From assembly GCA_012270995.1 (NCBI GenBank), contig JAAXHG010000060.1, positions 43,991-107,990 of the forward strand: a DNA stretch of 64,000 bases, read 5' to 3'. Under the pieces are notes generated by a model. It had not been told where the DNA came from and searched no databases. It was given only the letters and a program-made list of their open reading frames with translations. The position numbers and the translations under genes were made by a program. The stretch is from Vicinamibacteraceae bacterium (GTDB lineage: Bacteria > Acidobacteriota > Thermoanaerobaculia > Multivoradales > Multivoraceae). Positions 31,820 to 39,899 of the stretch are shown here, piece after piece; within the stretch, counting starts at the first letter, position 1; each line of letters opens with the position of its first letter.

Positions 31820-33772
31820 CTACAGCGCCGCCACCAGGGCGGCGATCGATTCCGGGTTCTTCAATGTGCCGACGTTGACGGCGTTCTCCACGGGCTCGCC
31901 GGCGAGGATGCGCTTGATCGGCACTTCGAGCTTCTTGCCCGAGAGCGTCGTGGGTACTTCGGGGATCGCTCGGATCTCGTCCGGGCCGTGGCGCGGCGAG
32001 AGCCGGGTGCGCAGGTGGCGGCGAATGCGGTCGACGAGGGTCGCGTCGAGCACGATGCCGTCCGCCAGCACCACGAACAGCCAGAGTTTGCCTTCCCTTT
32101 CCAGGCTGCCGGTGTCGACGATCACGCAGTCCTCGACCTCCTCTAGCTCCGCGGCAGCTCGGTAGAACTCAGCCGTGCCCATCCGGACGCCGCCGCGGTT
32201 GAGCGTCGAGTCGGAGCGGCCCCAGATGACGGAACTGCCGTCTTCGTCGAACTCGATCCAGTCGCCGTGGCGCCACACGCCGGGCCAGGGGTCGAAGTAG
32301 CTGTTCCGGTAGCGCCTCCCCGAATCGTCGTTCCAGAAGAAGAGCGGCATGGACGGCAGCGGCTCGGTAATCACGAGTTCACCGACCTGTCCGGTCACCT
32401 CGTGGCCGTTCTCGTCGAAGGCCTCGACCCTGGCGCCCAGGGAGCGGCACTGGATGCGGCCGCGCCGGACCGGTTGCAGCGGGTTCGGGCCAACGAAGCC
32501 GGTGCACACGTCGGTGCCGCCGGAGAGTGAGCCGAGCCACACGTCGGACTTCACGTGCTCGTAGACCCAGTCGAACCCTTCGGCCGGCAACGGCGCACCG
32601 GTCGAACCGAGCGCGCGCAGTGCCTCGAAGCCGAACTGTCTGCCGGGTTCGAGGCCCGCCGCCCGGCAGGCCATCAGGAAGGGAGCGCTGACGCCGAAGC
32701 AGGTCACCGCCTCCTCGTCGGCCAGGCGGTAGAGCGCCATGAGGTCCGGCCAGCCGGGGGAGCCGTCGTAGAGCACGACGGTCGCGCCCACCAGGAGCGC
32801 TGAAACCAGGTAGTTCCACATCATCCAGCCGGTCGTCGTGTACCAGAAGAACCGGTCGCCAGCGCCGAGATCCGTGTGCAGCGCCAGTTGCTTCAGGTGC
32901 TCGACGAGGATGCCGCCGTGGCCCTGGACGATCGCCTTCGGCAGGCCGGTCGTACCGGAGGAGTAGAGGATCCAGAGCGGGTGGTCGAAGGCGACCGGCT
33001 CGAAGGCGAGTTCGTCCGGTTCGGCGGTCAGCGCTTGCCAGGACAGGCGCTGCGGGGATCCCTTCGTGTCGGCGGATGTGCCGCCTGCGGCTCGCACAAC
33101 GACCGCCGCGCTGAGCGTCGGTAGCGAATCGATGATCCGCGCGAAGTCGCCGCTCCGGTCGTACTCCCGACCGTTGTAGCCGTACCGATCGACGCCGATC
33201 AGGACCTTGGGCTCGATCTGGCGGAAGCGATCGAGCACGCTCTCGACTCCGAACTCGGGCGGACAGCTCGACCAGATCGCGCCCAGACTGGCGGTGGCGA
33301 GGAAGGTGATCACGGCTTCGGCGTCGTCCGGAAGGTAGGCGACCACCCGGTCCCCGCGCTTGATCCCGAGGCGGAGCAGGCCTGCCCTCACGGCACCGAC
33401 CTCACGACGCAGGTCGTCGCGGCTTAACTCGCGCCGCGTTCCCTTCTCGCCCCTGCAGATCAGAGCAGGCTCGCCGCCGTCGTTGCCGAGCGCATGCTCG
33501 GCGTAGTTCAGTTCGGCGCCGGGAAACCAGCTTGCGCCGGGCATCACACGATCGGGAATCACACGCTCGGGCGGTGTACGGAACCTGATGTCGAAGTAGT
33601 CGGCGACCGAGGCCCAGAAGGCCTCGAGGTCCCTGACGGACCAGTGCCAGAGTTCGTCGTAGCCGCCGAAGCGCAGGTTTCGCTCGCTCTCCAGCCAGCG
33701 CAGGTAGCCGGTCAAGTTGCAGCCCTCGACCTGTTCTGCGGTGGGCCTCCAGAGAATGTCCTGGCCGGTCAC
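31820..33772 (-). CDS. Acetoacetate--CoA ligase
   Basis: An adenylate-forming enzyme of about 650 residues. Start at GTG 33772 (VTGQDILWRPTAEQ), which has GAGGA seven bases upstream; a GTG 21 bases earlier (33793) is possible. The family markers are the N-terminal LWRPTAEQVEGCNLTGYLRWL, the AMP-binding loop LYSSGTTGLPKAIVQGHGG, FFWYTTTGWMMWNYL, SGGTDVCTGFVG and the catalytic Lys in TTLSGKKLEVPIKRIL. These match acetoacetyl-CoA synthetases, which activate acetoacetate with ATP for ketone-body or polyhydroxybutyrate turnover. It ends four bases after the M16 gene and is divergent from the DoxX gene. Confidence 0.92.
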   Translation of the reverse strand: MTGQDILWRPTAEQVEGCNLTGYLRWLESERNLRFGGYDELWHWSVRDLEAFWASVADYFDIRFRTPPERVIPDRVMPGASWFPGAELNYAEHALGNDGGEPALICRGEKGTRRELSRDDLRREVGAVRAGLLRLGIKRGDRVVAYLPDDAEAVITFLATASLGAIWSSCPPEFGVESVLDRFRQIEPKVLIGVDRYGYNGREYDRSGDFARIIDSLPTLSAAVVVRAAGGTSADTKGSPQRLSWQALTAEPDELAFEPVAFDHPLWILYSSGTTGLPKAIVQGHGGILVEHLKQLALHTDLGAGDRFFWYTTTGWMMWNYLVSALLVGATVVLYDGSPGWPDLMALYRLADEEAVTCFGVSAPFLMACRAAGLEPGRQFGFEALRALGSTGAPLPAEGFDWVYEHVKSDVWLGSLSGGTDVCTGFVGPNPLQPVRRGRIQCRSLGARVEAFDENGHEVTGQVGELVITEPLPSMPLFFWNDDSGRRYRNSYFDPWPGVWRHGDWIEFDEDGSSVIWGRSDSTLNRGGVRMGTAEFYRAAAELEEVEDCVIVDTGSLEREGKLWLFVVLADGIVLDATLVDRIRRHLRTRLSPRHGPDEIRAIPEVPTTLSGKKLEVPIKRILAGEPVENAVNVGTLKNPESIAALVAAL

Positions 33773-33861
33773 GTTGTTTTCCTCAAAGCCCACGTCTTCT
33801 TCTCAGGTCCAGAAGGCGACGCTACGCTGTCGTGGCACCCACAACACAAGGAGGCTAGACG

Positions 33862-34239
33862 ATGAAGCACCTTCCGCTCATTGCGCGCATTCTGCTGGGG
33901 TTGATGTTCGTGTTCGGCGGCGTGACCGGCCTGTTCGAACTGGCGGAGCCCGAGATGGGGGAGGAGGCGACGGCCTTCATGGGCGCGGTCATGGACACCG
34001 GCTACCTGTGGCCGGTCCTCAAGGTAACCGAGATCGTCTGCGGCGTCCTGCTGATCCTCGGGCTGTTCGTGCCGCTGGCCCTCGTCGTGCTGGCCCCGGT
34101 CGTGCTCAACATCCTGCTCTTCCACGTCTTCCTGGAGCCTTCCGGCGTGGCCATCGGCCTGTTCCTGGTGGTGCTGGGCCTCTACACTGCCCATCAGCAC
34201 AGAGAGAGCTTCAGCGCCGTCTTGCAGCGCAAGGCCTGA
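33862..34239 (+). CDS. DoxX-family membrane protein
   Basis: A 125-residue protein with four hydrophobic segments: LPLIARILLGLMFVFGGV, TGYLWPVLKVTEIVCGVLLI, FVPLALVVLAPVVLNILLFHVF and VAIGLFLVVLGLY. The layout and the first-helix pattern fit the DoxX/DoxX-like family of small inner-membrane proteins, often linked to redox or quinone chemistry but without one established role. The ATG follows a strong AAGGAGG. Single gene between the ligase and the propeller genes. Confidence 0.85.
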   Translation: MKHLPLIARILLGLMFVFGGVTGLFELAEPEMGEEATAFMGAVMDTGYLWPVLKVTEIVCGVLLILGLFVPLALVVLAPVVLNILLFHVFLEPSGVAIGLFLVVLGLYTAHQHRESFSAVLQRKA

Positions 34240-34252
34240 GCGGACTGATCCG

Positions 34253-34267
34253 GCGCCCGGTGGGCGC
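34253..34267. terminator. Short convergent-gene hairpin
   Basis: GCGCCC (34253-34258) pairs with GGGCGC (34262-34267) across a three-base loop, between the stop of the DoxX gene and the stop of the convergent propeller gene. It is symmetric and could end transcription from both sides. No T-tract; a weak call. Confidence 0.35.
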
Positions 34268-35622
34268 TATGAACCGGCGCCGACCGCGATCAGGTGCCGG
34301 CGCGCCCGGAAATAGATGACGCCGTCGGAGATGGCCGGCGTCGCCATCAGGGTTTCGCCCAGTTCGTTGACGGCGATCTCGTTCAGTTCCGGACCCGGTT
34401 CGATGACGTAGACGTCGCCGTCCTCGCTGTTGAAGTAGATGCGGCCGCCCGCGGCAACCGCCGAGGCGCTGAAGCCGGAGGCGCCGCGTCCCAGGCGCTT
34501 CTGGTTCAGGCGTTCGCCGGTCGTCCAGTCGACGACGGTGACGACTCCGTTGTCGTAGCAGAAGTAGGCGAGGTCGCCGACCACGATCGGCGTCTGCATG
34601 TAGTTCCCGAGCCGTTCGTGGAACCAGACCATCGCGTCATGGTCGCGATCGAGCTTGCCCTCTGCATCCGGATCGATCGCATAGATCGGCTTCAACCGGC
34701 CATGAGCGTTGGTGATCAGGATCGGACCGTCGCCGGCCCGGATCGGCGTCGGCACCGGGATGTCGCCGCCGCCCTCGAGTCGCCAGAGCTCTTCGCCGGT
34801 GTCGAAGTCATAACCGCCGATGTGGTGGTAGCCGTTGAGAACGACCTGGCTCCGGCCGCCTTGGCGCGGAAAGACGGCCGGCGTGCTCCAGGTGGCGACC
34901 TCCTCGCGCGTCTTCCGCCAGACGTCCTCTCCGGTCGCCGCATCCAGAACGGCGACGAAGGACTGACTCAGGATGTCGACCTGGATGATCACCCGGCCGT
35001 CGTGGAGGACGGGCGAGCTGGCGAACCCCCACTCGTAGGTGGGGAAGTCGTAGGGCCCCGAGTCGAGCACGCCGAACTGACGGTTCCACAACGGCGTTCC
35101 GTCCAGGTCGTAGGCGTGGAGTCCTTCCGAGCCGAAGAAGGCCACGAGGACCTTGCCGTCGGTCGCGGGCGTGGAGTTCGTGTGCGACGCCTTCATGTGC
35201 CGCTTGATCGCGGGCGTGCCCTCGAATGCCGTTTGCTCCCACAGGAGTTCGCCGGTCCTCTTGTCGAAGGCCAGCACCTGGAACCGCTGAGGCGGCTCGC
35301 CCTCGACCGGCGTACCGTCACCATAGAGCCCGACCTTGAGCGACGCCTCGCCGCCGTCGGGCACCGCCGTGGTTAGAAAGAGGCGGTCGTCCCAGATCAC
35401 CGGGCTCGAATGGCCGAGTCCAGGCACGGCCACTCGAAAGAGGACGTTCTCGCCGGTCTCGACGTTCCAGGTCGCGGGCGGCGATCCGCTGCCCGTGCCG
35501 TTCGCGCCGTTTCCGCGGAAGGAAGACCAGTTGTCCGACGCGGCGACGGGCAGGGCCGTTGCCGCGGAGAGAGCGAACGAGACGGTCGCCGTGGTGATCG
35601 GTGTTCGGAAGGAAGTGGACAT
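34267..35622 (-). CDS. Exported PQQ-type beta-propeller protein, paralog 1
   Basis: A 451-residue protein with an export signal (TTATVSFALSAATALPVAAS) and start ATG 35622 (a TTG six bases earlier is in frame). Repeats with the propeller signature run through the chain: VLAFDKRTGELLWEQTAF, AVLDAATGEDVWRKTREE, GGYDFDTGEELWRLEGGG and TVVDWTTGERLNQKRLG. This is the PQQ-like/BamB-type propeller fold, but the pattern does not identify an enzyme and no PQQ-binding Cys pair is clear. It follows its close paralog by only six bases, so the two form a tandem operon. A periplasmic binding or scaffold role is likely. Confidence 0.85.
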   Translation of the reverse strand: MSTSFRTPITTATVSFALSAATALPVAASDNWSSFRGNGANGTGSGSPPATWNVETGENVLFRVAVPGLGHSSPVIWDDRLFLTTAVPDGGEASLKVGLYGDGTPVEGEPPQRFQVLAFDKRTGELLWEQTAFEGTPAIKRHMKASHTNSTPATDGKVLVAFFGSEGLHAYDLDGTPLWNRQFGVLDSGPYDFPTYEWGFASSPVLHDGRVIIQVDILSQSFVAVLDAATGEDVWRKTREEVATWSTPAVFPRQGGRSQVVLNGYHHIGGYDFDTGEELWRLEGGGDIPVPTPIRAGDGPILITNAHGRLKPIYAIDPDAEGKLDRDHDAMVWFHERLGNYMQTPIVVGDLAYFCYDNGVVTVVDWTTGERLNQKRLGRGASGFSASAVAAGGRIYFNSEDGDVYVIEPGPELNEIAVNELGETLMATPAISDGVIYFRARRHLIAVGAGS

Positions 35623-35628
35623 ACCCAA

Positions 35629-36990
35629 TTATGACCCGGAGCCGATGGCGATCAGGTGACGGCGGGCCCGGAAGTAGATGACGCCATCTGAGATCGCCGG
35701 CGTCGCCATCAGCGTCTCGCCGAGTTCGTTGACGGCCACCTCGTTGAGTTCTTCGCCGGCCTCGATCACGTAGACGTCGCCGTCCTCGCCGCCCCAGTAG
35801 ATGTGCGCGCCGGCGGCGACCGGCGAGGCGGTGAAGCCTGAGGCGCCGCGTCCCAGGCGCTGCTGCGCTACCCGCTCGCCGCTCTTCCAGTCGAACACGG
35901 TGACGACGCCGTTGTCGAAGCCGAAGTACGCGAGGTCGCCGACCACGATCGGCGTCTGCATGTAGTTCCCGAGCCGCTCGTGGAACCAGAGCATCGCTTC
36001 GTGCTCCGGATCGATGCCGCCCGCGGCGTCCGGATCGATCGCGTAGACCGGACGCATCGGGCCGTGGGCGCTCGTGATGAGGATCGGACCGTCGTCTCCC
36101 GCCCGGATCGGCGTCGGCACGGGGATGTCGCCGCCGCCTTCGAGGCGCCACAGCTCCTTGCCAGTGCCGAAGTCGTAGCCGCCGATGTGCTGGTAGCCGT
36201 TGACGACGATCTGGCGGCCGCCGTCGCTCCGCGGGAACACGGCGGGCGTGCTCCAGGTGGGGATCTCATCGCGCGCGGTGCGCCAGATGTCTTCGCCAGT
36301 CGCCGCGTCGAGCGCCGCGAGGAAGGAGTCGCCCTGCACGTCGACCTGGATGATCACGCGGCCGTCGTGGACCAGGGGCGAGCTCGCGAACCCCCATTGC
36401 GCCGTCTTGACCATGAAGAAGCCGGAGTCGAGCATGCCGAACTGACGGTTCCAGAGCGGGTTGCCGTCCAGGTCATAGGCATGGAGCCCTTCGGAACCGA
36501 AGAAGACGACCAGCACTTCGCCGTCGGTCGCAGGCGTGGAGTTCGTATGGGACGCCTTGGTGTGCCGCTTGACCGCGGGCGTGCCCTCGAAGGCCGTCCG
36601 TTGCCAGAGCAGCTCGCCGCTCCGCTTGTCGTAGGCCAGCACCACGTAGCGCTGCGGCGGTTCGCCCACGACCGGCGCGATGTCGCCGTAGAGGCCGACC
36701 TTGAGCGAGGCCTCCTCGCCCTCGGGCACGGACGAGGTCAGAAACAGACGGTCGCCCCAGATCACCGGGCTCGAGTGGCCGAGACCGGGAACCGCGACCC
36801 GGAACAGGATGTTCTTGCCGGTCTCGACGTTCCAGGTGGCCGGCGGCGTTCCAGTGCCGTTGCCGTCCGCGGCCTCGCCGCGGAAGGACGGCCAGTTGTC
36901 GGAGGCGGAGAGCGGTGCCGCGAGCGCCGCGATCAGCGCGGCTGGAACCAGCAGGCGTCGGATCTTCAGGGCGGTGGCTTGCATCTTCAT
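35629..36990 (-). CDS. Exported PQQ-type beta-propeller protein, paralog 2
   Basis: A 453-residue protein very similar to the next gene over its whole length: both have SSPVIW followed by DRLFLT, the block KASHTNSTPATDG, WSTPAVFPR, and the same C-terminus AISDGVIYFRARRHLIA. The signal peptide is RRLLVPAALIAALAAPLSA. ATG 36990 is preferred; ATG 36984 is an alternative. By eye roughly three quarters of positions are identical, so the pair arose by tandem duplication. Differences concentrate in the loop after QFGVLDSG/QFGMLDSG. Divergent from the deacetylase gene. Confidence 0.85.
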   Translation of the reverse strand: MKMQATALKIRRLLVPAALIAALAAPLSASDNWPSFRGEAADGNGTGTPPATWNVETGKNILFRVAVPGLGHSSPVIWGDRLFLTSSVPEGEEASLKVGLYGDIAPVVGEPPQRYVVLAYDKRSGELLWQRTAFEGTPAVKRHTKASHTNSTPATDGEVLVVFFGSEGLHAYDLDGNPLWNRQFGMLDSGFFMVKTAQWGFASSPLVHDGRVIIQVDVQGDSFLAALDAATGEDIWRTARDEIPTWSTPAVFPRSDGGRQIVVNGYQHIGGYDFGTGKELWRLEGGGDIPVPTPIRAGDDGPILITSAHGPMRPVYAIDPDAAGGIDPEHEAMLWFHERLGNYMQTPIVVGDLAYFGFDNGVVTVFDWKSGERVAQQRLGRGASGFTASPVAAGAHIYWGGEDGDVYVIEAGEELNEVAVNELGETLMATPAISDGVIYFRARRHLIAIGSGS

Positions 36991-37052
36991 GACTGAAGTA
37001 TGTTCCACCAAGACTACGTCCACACGGGAACAGAGTTTGCGGAGGCAATGAG

Positions 37053-38063
37053 ATGAGTTCGCCGATGAGCGTGTTCTGGGACCTGCGGTGCGAGGTGCAT
37101 ACCGTGCCGAGGGGATTCCCGGAGCGGCCGGAACGCCTGCAGCTGGCGCTGCCGTACCTGAGAGAGCGGGGCTGGGATCTGGTGGAAGCAGGTCAGGACG
37201 CAGGTGCCGGCGGAATGGCCGGCCAGGCCCGGCGGCTCGCGGCTCTGGTTCACGACCCGAAGTACATCGAGCGGATGGAGGCGGCGGTCGCTGCCGTGGC
37301 GGCCTCGGCGGCGGCCGGGAACTTCCCTCTACGGCCGACCGCGATGCTCGACACGAACGACAACCCGCTTTCGCCCGGAACCGCCGACGCCGCCTGGGCC
37401 GCGGTGGACGCGGCGCTCATGGCCGGCGACCACGCGATGCTGGGCGCCGGTCACCGGGCGATGAGCGTCACCCGGCCGCCCGGGCACCACTGCGAGCGGG
37501 ACCGGGCGATGGGGTTCTGCTACCTGAACCAGATCGCGATTCTGGCCCAGGGCCTGATCGACGTGCACGGCGTCGAGCGCGTCGCGATCCTGGACTTCGA
37601 TGTCCATCACGGCAACGGCACCCAGCACCTGTTCGACCACCGCGCGGACGTCGCCTACCTGAGCGTCCACCAGTACCCCTTCTACCCGGGCACGGGGGCC
37701 GCCACCGAGCGCGGCATGGGCGAGGGCGAGGGCACGACGGTCAACGCACCGCTGCCTGCGGGCAGCGGTGACGACGTCTACCGCGAGGTCATGGACGATG
37801 TGCTGCTCCCGGCGCTGCGGTCGTTTGCTCCGGACGTGCTGCTGGTCTCGGCCGGCTTCGATGCCTGGCGGAACGATCCGATCGCGGGAATGGAGCTGAC
37901 GGAGGCCGCCTTTCACCGGTTCGGCGCCCTGTTGGCCGCACTGGCCGAGGAGGTTTGCGAAGGCCGACTCGTCTCGGTGCTCGAGGGCGGCTATGACCTG
38001 GCCGCCTTGCCCCGGCTGATCGACGTGTATCTCCGGGGCACCGTCGGCGAGGAAACTGGCTGA
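37053..38063 (+). CDS. Histone deacetylase-family amidohydrolase
   Basis: A 336-residue zinc enzyme of the HDAC/acetoin utilisation/acetylpolyamine amidohydrolase superfamily. All active-site segments are present: SVTRPPGHHCERDRAMGFCYLNQIAI (the HH pair), VAILDFDVHHGNGTQHLF (zinc Asp and His), VSAGFDAWRNDP (second zinc Asp) and VLEGGYDLAAL. Bacterial members deacetylate polyamines, acetyl-lysine proteins or other small amides; the substrate cannot be told. The ATG lies seven bases after GGAGG. The hibernation-factor gene follows 85 bases later, possibly in the same transcript. Confidence 0.9.
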   Translation: MSSPMSVFWDLRCEVHTVPRGFPERPERLQLALPYLRERGWDLVEAGQDAGAGGMAGQARRLAALVHDPKYIERMEAAVAAVAASAAAGNFPLRPTAMLDTNDNPLSPGTADAAWAAVDAALMAGDHAMLGAGHRAMSVTRPPGHHCERDRAMGFCYLNQIAILAQGLIDVHGVERVAILDFDVHHGNGTQHLFDHRADVAYLSVHQYPFYPGTGAATERGMGEGEGTTVNAPLPAGSGDDVYREVMDDVLLPALRSFAPDVLLVSAGFDAWRNDPIAGMELTEAAFHRFGALLAALAEEVCEGRLVSVLEGGYDLAALPRLIDVYLRGTVGEETG

Positions 38064-38148
38064 ACCCGGCCCTGGTCGGCCGCCGCGGAATCTGTCGTCC
38101 GTGGGTGCGTTGTACGATCGTGAGGACAACCACGGAGGTGCTTCCAAG

Positions 38149-38550
38149 TTGAACAGCAAGTTGAGCTTCCCGGTCCGCATCCGAACCCATGGCGTGCAGT
38201 TGAACGACGATCTGAGGCGGACGATCGAGTCCGAAGCGGCGGGTCTGGAACGGTTCAACTCCCGTATCGTGGACTGTGAGGTCGCGGTGACCGGCCCGGG
38301 CAGGCGCCGCCGTGGCGGCACCAGCTTCGATGTGGTCGTGAAGGTCGCGCTGCCGGGTCCGGACGTGGTCGTGCACCGCTCCGCCATCGCGTCCATTCCG
38401 GTCGCCATCAATCAGTCGTTCGCCACCGCGCGGCGCCGGGTGAAGCGCCAGGCGCACAGGCGCCGCCGTCGCGTGCCGCTCCGCCGCACTTCGGGCGTGG
38501 GCCGGCGAGGTCGGCCGCGGAGCCGGAACGGCAGCCGGCGCGGCGCCTAG
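38149..38550 (+). CDS. HPF/RaiA-like ribosome-associated protein with a basic tail
   Basis: About 133 residues. The ATG-less frame is given a TTG start at 38149 because GGAGGT stands eight bases before it (LNSKLSFPVRIRTHGVQL). Residues 1-85 match the ribosome hibernation/subunit-interface fold: beta strand, helix LNDDLRRTIESEAAGLERF, then DCEVAVTGPGRRRRGGTSFDVVVKVALPG. The C-terminal 35 residues are extremely Arg-rich (QAHRRRRRVPLRR), unlike the short form of E. coli. It probably binds the 30S subunit under stress. Its stop overlaps the convergent hydrolase gene by four bases. Confidence 0.7.
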   Translation: MNSKLSFPVRIRTHGVQLNDDLRRTIESEAAGLERFNSRIVDCEVAVTGPGRRRRGGTSFDVVVKVALPGPDVVVHRSAIASIPVAINQSFATARRRVKRQAHRRRRRVPLRRTSGVGRRGRPRSRNGSRRGA

Positions 38551-39851
38551 TCGTCGCCGAAGACGCCGTCGAGCACCGCGCGAACCCGCGGCAGGATGGG
38601 GTACGTGTTCGGATCGGAGTCGGCGGCCGTGTAGCCGACCCACACGGCGACGACGTCCCGGTCGGGGTTGACCAGCAGTCCCTGTCCGGCCCAGCCGCCC
38701 TTGTAGATGTCGTGGTTCGTGAACACGAGGTCCCACTGGTAGACGTTGTGCTTGACCGTTGGGGGGCGGCCGCCGAAGCGGGCGTTCTCGAGCAGTTCCG
38801 GGCGTCCTCCGTGAAGGAGCGTGTTGATGTGCTCTTCGGGCACGATCCGTTTCGAGGAGACCTTGCCGTAGCTCGGAGTGAACAGCAGTCCGAACCGGGC
38901 CATGTCGCGGGGTCGGGCCAGCAGGCCGCCCGAGGTCAACGGAATGCCGTAGCGCCCGGCGTAGATCGAGGCTCCCGCCTCGGCGCCGATCCGGGTCCAG
39001 ACTTCGCGGCTCAGCGCGTCCTGGAACGGCAACCCCGTGACTTCCTCGACCAGCCAGCCGGCCACGAAGGTGTTCGTGCCCGAGTAGTCGAAGCCCTTGC
39101 CCTGCTCGGCCCAGTGGCCGACCTTCAGATTGGCGAGCATCGTGTAGGGATCGTCGGGCGTGCGCTCGCTTCGTACGCCGTCGCCGAGTGACGCCTCGAA
39201 CTGGTAGTAGCAGGTGCCGCGGTCCGTGTAGTCGCCGTCCGGGCAGTCGACGCCGGACGCCATGTCGAGCACGTTGCGGACCGTGACGCCCTCGAAGTCC
39301 GAGCCCTTGAGCGCGGGCACGTAGCGATCGACCGGTTGCGCCGTGTCGACCAGGCCGCGGTGCTCGAGGATTGCCACCAGCGTTGCCGGAAAGACCTTGG
39401 TCACCGACCACCAGATCGGCTTCTCGTACGGCTGCATCCGGGGGTAGCGCTCGAAGACGATGTCGCCCCGATGGAGGATGACGATGCCCATCGTCGTCGA
39501 GTGCTCGCCATGCAGGTAGGCGTCGAAAGTCATCTCGCCTGCCGGTGTCGTGACGGGAAAGTCGGCGATCTCCGCCATGGGCCGCGCCGCCAGTTCGCGG
39601 ACCTGTCCGGCCCGGTAGACGTTGACGGAAGGCACGATCTGGTGGAGGTTGCGGTTGCGCCAGGCCATCGCCTCGCCGGTTTCGGTCCACCAGACTTCGT
39701 CGGCCGGATCCGGCAGGCCGCGGTGCTGGCGCAGGTTCTCCTCGACCGTCGAGGCCGGCTCGAAGGGTGCCTCGGAGGGTGCGGATGCGTCCTGCGCCCC
39801 GACGGGGGCGGCGAGGATGAGCGGCAGCGACAGGAGGAGGGTGCGCTTCAT
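38547..39851 (-). CDS. Secreted beta-lactamase-family serine hydrolase
   Basis: A 434-residue protein with a signal peptide (LLLSLPLILAAPVGAQ). It has the class C/esterase-type motifs: nucleophile SxxK in IWWSVTKVFPA, the Tyr motif in FDYSGTNTFVAGWL and a C-terminal GWAGQGLLVNPDRDVVAVW corresponding to the H/KxG box. These proteins are penicillin-binding-like esterases or peptidases rather than classical resistance enzymes. The substrate is unknown. Convergent with the hibernation-factor gene and 48 bases from the end of the cytochrome gene on the same strand. Confidence 0.88.
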   Translation of the reverse strand: MKRTLLLSLPLILAAPVGAQDASAPSEAPFEPASTVEENLRQHRGLPDPADEVWWTETGEAMAWRNRNLHQIVPSVNVYRAGQVRELAARPMAEIADFPVTTPAGEMTFDAYLHGEHSTTMGIVILHRGDIVFERYPRMQPYEKPIWWSVTKVFPATLVAILEHRGLVDTAQPVDRYVPALKGSDFEGVTVRNVLDMASGVDCPDGDYTDRGTCYYQFEASLGDGVRSERTPDDPYTMLANLKVGHWAEQGKGFDYSGTNTFVAGWLVEEVTGLPFQDALSREVWTRIGAEAGASIYAGRYGIPLTSGGLLARPRDMARFGLLFTPSYGKVSSKRIVPEEHINTLLHGGRPELLENARFGGRPPTVKHNVYQWDLVFTNHDIYKGGWAGQGLLVNPDRDVVAVWVGYTAADSDPNTYPILPRVRAVLDGVFGDD

Positions 39852-39899
39852 GCCGGCAGAGTAGCCGAAGCGGCCCCGCCCGGACGGTGTGCTGCCCTT

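Noticed and set aside
38547..39851. Antibiotic-resistance beta-lactamase
   Set aside because: Motif spacing and size fit the broad serine hydrolase/esterase group, not a class A, C or D resistance enzyme.
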